From: Jiangella muralis
Lineage (GTDB): Bacteria; Actinomycetota; Actinomycetes; Jiangellales; Jiangellaceae
Assembly (NCBI RefSeq): GCF_001270745.1
Contig: NZ_KQ434752.1
Span: forward strand, 413,125-477,124
Reading direction: 5' to 3'
DNA: 64,000 bases
Positions 61,353 to 64,000 of the stretch are shown here, piece after piece (the first letter of the stretch is position 1; every line of letters begins with the position of its first letter). The translations under genes were made by a program, and so were the position numbers. Below the pieces are notes generated by a model. That model did not search any database. It was given only the letters and a program-made list of their open reading frames with translations, and had not been told where the DNA came from.

Positions 61353-64000
61353 CTAGACGCCGAGGACGTCGCGGAGGAAGGTGCCGGTGTGCGACGCCTG
61401 GACCTTGGCGACCTGCTCGGGCGTGCCGGTGGCGACGACGGTGCCGCCGCCGGTGCCGCCCTCGGGGCCCATGTCGACGATCCAGTCGGCGGTCTTGACG
61501 ACGTCGAGGTTGTGCTCGATGACGACGACGGTGTTGCCCTTGTCGACCAGGCCCTGCAGCACGCCGATGAGCTTGCGGATGTCTTCGAAGTGCAGGCCGG
61601 TGGTGGGTTCGTCGAGCACGTAGATGGTCTTGCCGGTGGACCGTTTCTGCAGCTCGGCCGCCAGTTTGACCCGCTGCGCCTCGCCGCCGGACAGCGTGGG
61701 CGCCGGCTGGCCCAGCCGTACGTACCCCAGCCCGACCTCCTTGAGCGTGCGCAGGTGCCGGGCGATGCGCTCGACCGGGGCGAAGAACTCCGTCGCCTCC
61801 TCGATGGGCATCTCGAGCACCTCGGAGATGCTCTTACCCTTGTAGTGCACCTCGAGCGTCTCGCGGTTGTACCGGGCGCCGTGGCAGACCTCGCACGGCA
61901 CGTAGACGTCGGGCAGGAAGTTCATCTCGATCTTGATGGTGCCGTCGCCGGAGCACGCCTCGCAGCGCCCGCCCTTGACGTTGAAGGAGAACCGCCCCTG
62001 CTGGTAGCCGCGGACCTTCGCCTCCTGCGTCTCGGCGAACAGCTTGCGGACGACGTCGAACACGCCGGTGTAGGTGGCCGGGTTGCTGCGCGGGGTGCGG
62101 CCGATGGGCGACTGGTCGACGTGCACGACCTTGTCGACCAGGCCCATGCCCTCGATGCGCTTGTGCCGGCCCGGCACCGCGCGGGCGTTGTAGATCTCCT
62201 TCGCCAGCGACGTGTACAGGATGTCGTTGACCAGCGTCGACTTGCCCGAACCGCTGACGCCGGTGACGGCGACGAAGCAGCCCAGCGGGAAGCTGACGGT
62301 GACGTCCTTGAGGTTGTTGGCGCGCGCCCCGACGACCTTGAGCGCGCGGTCCTTCGCCGGTGGACGGCGCACCGGCGGGATGTCGATGCGCTTCTTCCCG
62401 GACAGGTACGCGCCGGTCAGGGAGTCTTCCTGGGCCAGGAGGTCGTCGACGGTGCCGCTGACGACGACCTGGCCGCCGTGCTCGCCGGCGCCCGGGCCGA
62501 TGTCGACCACCCAGTCGGCCACCTTGATGGTGTCTTCGTCGTGCTCGACCACGATCAGCGTGTTGCCGAGGTCGCGCAGCCGGATGAGCGTCTCGATGAG
62601 CCGGTGGTTGTCGCGCTGGTGCAGCCCGATGGACGGCTCGTCGAGCACGTACAGGACGCCGACCAGGCCGGAGCCGATCTGCGTGGCCAGCCGGATGCGC
62701 TGTGCCTCGCCGCCGGCCAGCGTGGCCGACGCGCGGTCGAGGCTGAGGTAGTGCAGGCCGACGTCGACCAGGAACTGCAGCCGCTCGTTGACCTCCTTGA
62801 GCACCCGGGCGGCGATCTGCTCCTCGCGCTCGGACAGCTTCAGCGTGCGCAGGAACTCGGCGCACTCGCCGATGGGCAGCGCGGCGACGTCGGCGATGCT
62901 CCGGCCGCCGACCGTGACCGCCAGCACCACCGGCTTGAGCCGGGTGCCGCCGCAGGCCGGGCACGGGACCTCGCGCATGAAGCCCTCGAACCGCTCGCGG
63001 CTGGCGTCGGACTCGGCCTCGGCGTAGCGGCGCCGCACCCACGGCAGCACGCCCTCGTAGGAGGTGTAGTAGGAGCGCTCGCGGCCGTAGCGGTTCTTGT
63101 AGCGGACGTGCACCTGCTCGGGGTGGCCGTGCAGGACGGCCTCGCGCGCCTTCTTCGGCAGCGTCTCGAACGGGACGTCGGTGCGGAACCCGATGGCCTC
63201 GGCCAGCGCCGTGACCAGCCGGTCGAAGTACTCGGAGGTGTTGCCGGGCGCCCACGGGGCCAGCGCGCCGCCGTCGAGGGTCTTCGAGGGGTCGGGCACG
63301 ACCAGTTCGTCGTCGACCTCCATGCGGGTGCCCAGGCCGGTGCACTCGGGGCAGGCGCCGAACGGCGAGTTGAACGAGAACGACCGCGGCTCGAGCTCTT
63401 CGAACGACAGTTCGTCGTACGGGCAGTACAGGTGCTCGGAGTAGACCCGCTCGCGGTGCTCGTCGTCCTCGGGGAGGTCGACGAAGTCGAGGGTGATCAG
63501 GCCGCCGGAGAGCCGTAGCGCGGTCTCGACGGAGTCGGTGAGCCGCCGCTTCGCGGACTCCTTCACCGCCAGCCGGTCGACCACCACCTCGATGGTGTGC
63601 TTCTCCTGCTTCTTCAGCTTGGGGACCTCGTCGAGCTGGTACACCGTGCCGTCGACCCGGGCGCGGGAGTAGCCCTGCCCCTGCAGCGTGCGGAAGAGGT
63701 CGGCGTACTCGCCCTTGCGGGCCCGGACCACCGGCGCCAGCACCTGGAACCGGGCGCCGTCCTCGAGCTCGAGCACCTGGTCGACGATGGACTGCGGCGT
63801 CTGCCGGCCGATCGGCCGCCCGCACTCGGGACAGTGCGGATGCCCGGCCCGCGCGTACAGCAGCCGCAGGTAGTCGTAGACCTCGGTGATGGTGCCGACG
63901 GTCGAGCGCGGGTTGCGCGACGTCGACTTCTGGTCGATGGAGACCGCCGGCGACAACCCCTCGATGAAGTCGACGTCCGGTTTGTCCATCTGCCCCAGGA
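61353..64000 (-). CDS. uvrA: UvrA, excinuclease ABC subunit A (N-terminal part beyond the window)
   Basis: At least 882 residues are in the window; the N-terminus with the first Walker A continues past position 64000. Visible blocks are [15 protein letters not shown], zinc-finger cysteines ([14 protein letters not shown]), the first ABC signature [18 protein letters not shown], the second Walker [10 protein letters not shown], zinc module CEACSGDG and [16 protein letters not shown], signature [13 protein letters not shown] and Walker [11 protein letters not shown]. It detects damage in nucleotide excision repair with UvrB and the nearby UvrC. It ends at 61353. Confidence 0.96.
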   Translation of the reverse strand, partial: LGQMDKPDVDFIEGLSPAVSIDQKSTSRNPRSTVGTITEVYDYLRLLYARAGHPHCPECGRPIGRQTPQSIVDQVLELEDGARFQVLAPVVRARKGEYADLFRTLQGQGYSRARVDGTVYQLDEVPKLKKQEKHTIEVVVDRLAVKESAKRRLTDSVETALRLSGGLITLDFVDLPEDDEHRERVYSEHLYCPYDELSFEELEPRSFSFNSPFGACPECTGLGTRMEVDDELVVPDPSKTLDGGALAPWAPGNTSEYFDRLVTALAEAIGFRTDVPFETLPKKAREAVLHGHPEQVHVRYKNRYGRERSYYTSYEGVLPWVRRRYAEAESDASRERFEGFMREVPCPACGGTRLKPVVLAVTVGGRSIADVAALPIGECAEFLRTLKLSEREEQIAARVLKEVNERLQFLVDVGLHYLSLDRASATLAGGEAQRIRLATQIGSGLVGVLYVLDEPSIGLHQRDNHRLIETLIRLRDLGNTLIVVEHDEDTIKVADWVVDIGPGAGEHGGQVVVSGTVDDLLAQEDSLTGAYLSGKKRIDIPPVRRPPAKDRALKVVGARANNLKDVTVSFPLGCFVAVTGVSGSGKSTLVNDILYTSLAKEIYNARAVPGRHKRIEGMGLVDKVVHVDQSPIGRTPRSNPATYTGVFDVVRKLFAETQEAKVRGYQQGRFSFNVKGGRCEACSGDGTIKIEMNFLPDVYVPCEVCHGARYNRETLEVHYKGKSISEVLEMPIEEATEFFAPVERIARHLRTLKEVGLGYVRLGQPAPTLSGGEAQRVKLAAELQKRSTGKTIYVLDEPTTGLHFEDIRKLIGVLQGLVDKGNTVVVIEHNLDVVKTADWIVDMGPEGGTGGGTVVATGTPEQVAKVQASHTGTFLRDVLGV

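Noticed and set aside
60930-63518. A plus-strand open frame of about 860 codons opposite the Rieske gene and uvrA
   Set aside because: It mirrors the UvrA coding strand and has no recognisable motif.

Overview
The window is chromosomal DNA from a very GC-rich Actinomycetota. Evidence: GTG and TTG starts, 4-base ATGA/GTGA gene overlaps, several leaderless starts, RbpA, WhiA, OpcA, a SufR-headed suf operon, and the order ctaB-tkt-tal-pgi-zwf-opcA-pgl followed further on by secG-tpiA-pgk-gap, whiA-yvcK-rapZ-uvrC and uvrA. I cannot fix the genus from sequence alone; a Jiangella-like or streptosporangial filamentous actinobacterium would fit.

Accessory part (1 to about 14,560). An actinomycete integrative and conjugative element (AICE) of the pSAM2 type lies between two identical 44-bp copies of the 3' half of a tRNA-Pro(GGG) gene (1742-1785 and 14518-14561). 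Its right half is the classic module: a GntR (KorSA-like) repressor with palindromic operators, small transfer-operon genes, a TraB/FtsK-like DNA translocase, a RepSA-like HUH initiator, Xis and a tyrosine integrase that ends next to the tRNA. Its left half is cargo: two unknown proteins, a toxin-antitoxin-like pair, a large palindrome cluster, a secreted trypsin-like protease of atypical composition, a small domain protein, and an XRE-regulator/flavoprotein pair. Left of the element, a second integrase/excisionase pair runs off the window edge, so two elements appear to be stacked at one tRNA locus.

Core part. After the tRNA come a MocR regulator and an oppositely oriented YtrA-type GntR operon with two ABC ATPases and two membrane proteins. 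Next are an SRPBCC protein, peptide deformylase, a HAD phosphatase and the complete sufR-B-D-C-S-U-T operon (read leftward), with a DtxR/IdeR-like iron box upstream. A divergent ABC exporter, two PH-domain membrane proteins, heme A synthase (ctaA), a MerR regulator and heme O synthase (ctaB) follow. The pentose-phosphate/glucose-6-phosphate operon tkt-tal-pgi-zwf-opcA-pgl is tightly coupled by overlaps. Then come a small Cys-rich protein, a divergent DinB-ankyrin protein and WYL regulator sharing one operator, rbpA, and the gap-pgk-tpiA-secG operon. The window ends with an NfeD-like/flotillin pair, rapZ-yvcK and whiA with a PTH2-like gene, uvrC, a membrane protein, a Rieske lipoprotein and the 3' part of uvrA.

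Non-coding structure is plentiful: a 46-bp-period hairpin array (34777-34952), 21-bp tandem repeats (32388-32471), a 74-bp element with inverted ends (55468-55541), a palindrome-rich spacer (47584-47700) and several dyad operators. The genes fit together as carbon flux (glycolysis, pentose phosphate, YvcK), iron-sulfur and heme supply, and nucleotide excision repair. No complete undescribed defence or metabolic system is evident. The least explained material is the AICE cargo and the intergenic palindromic repeats.
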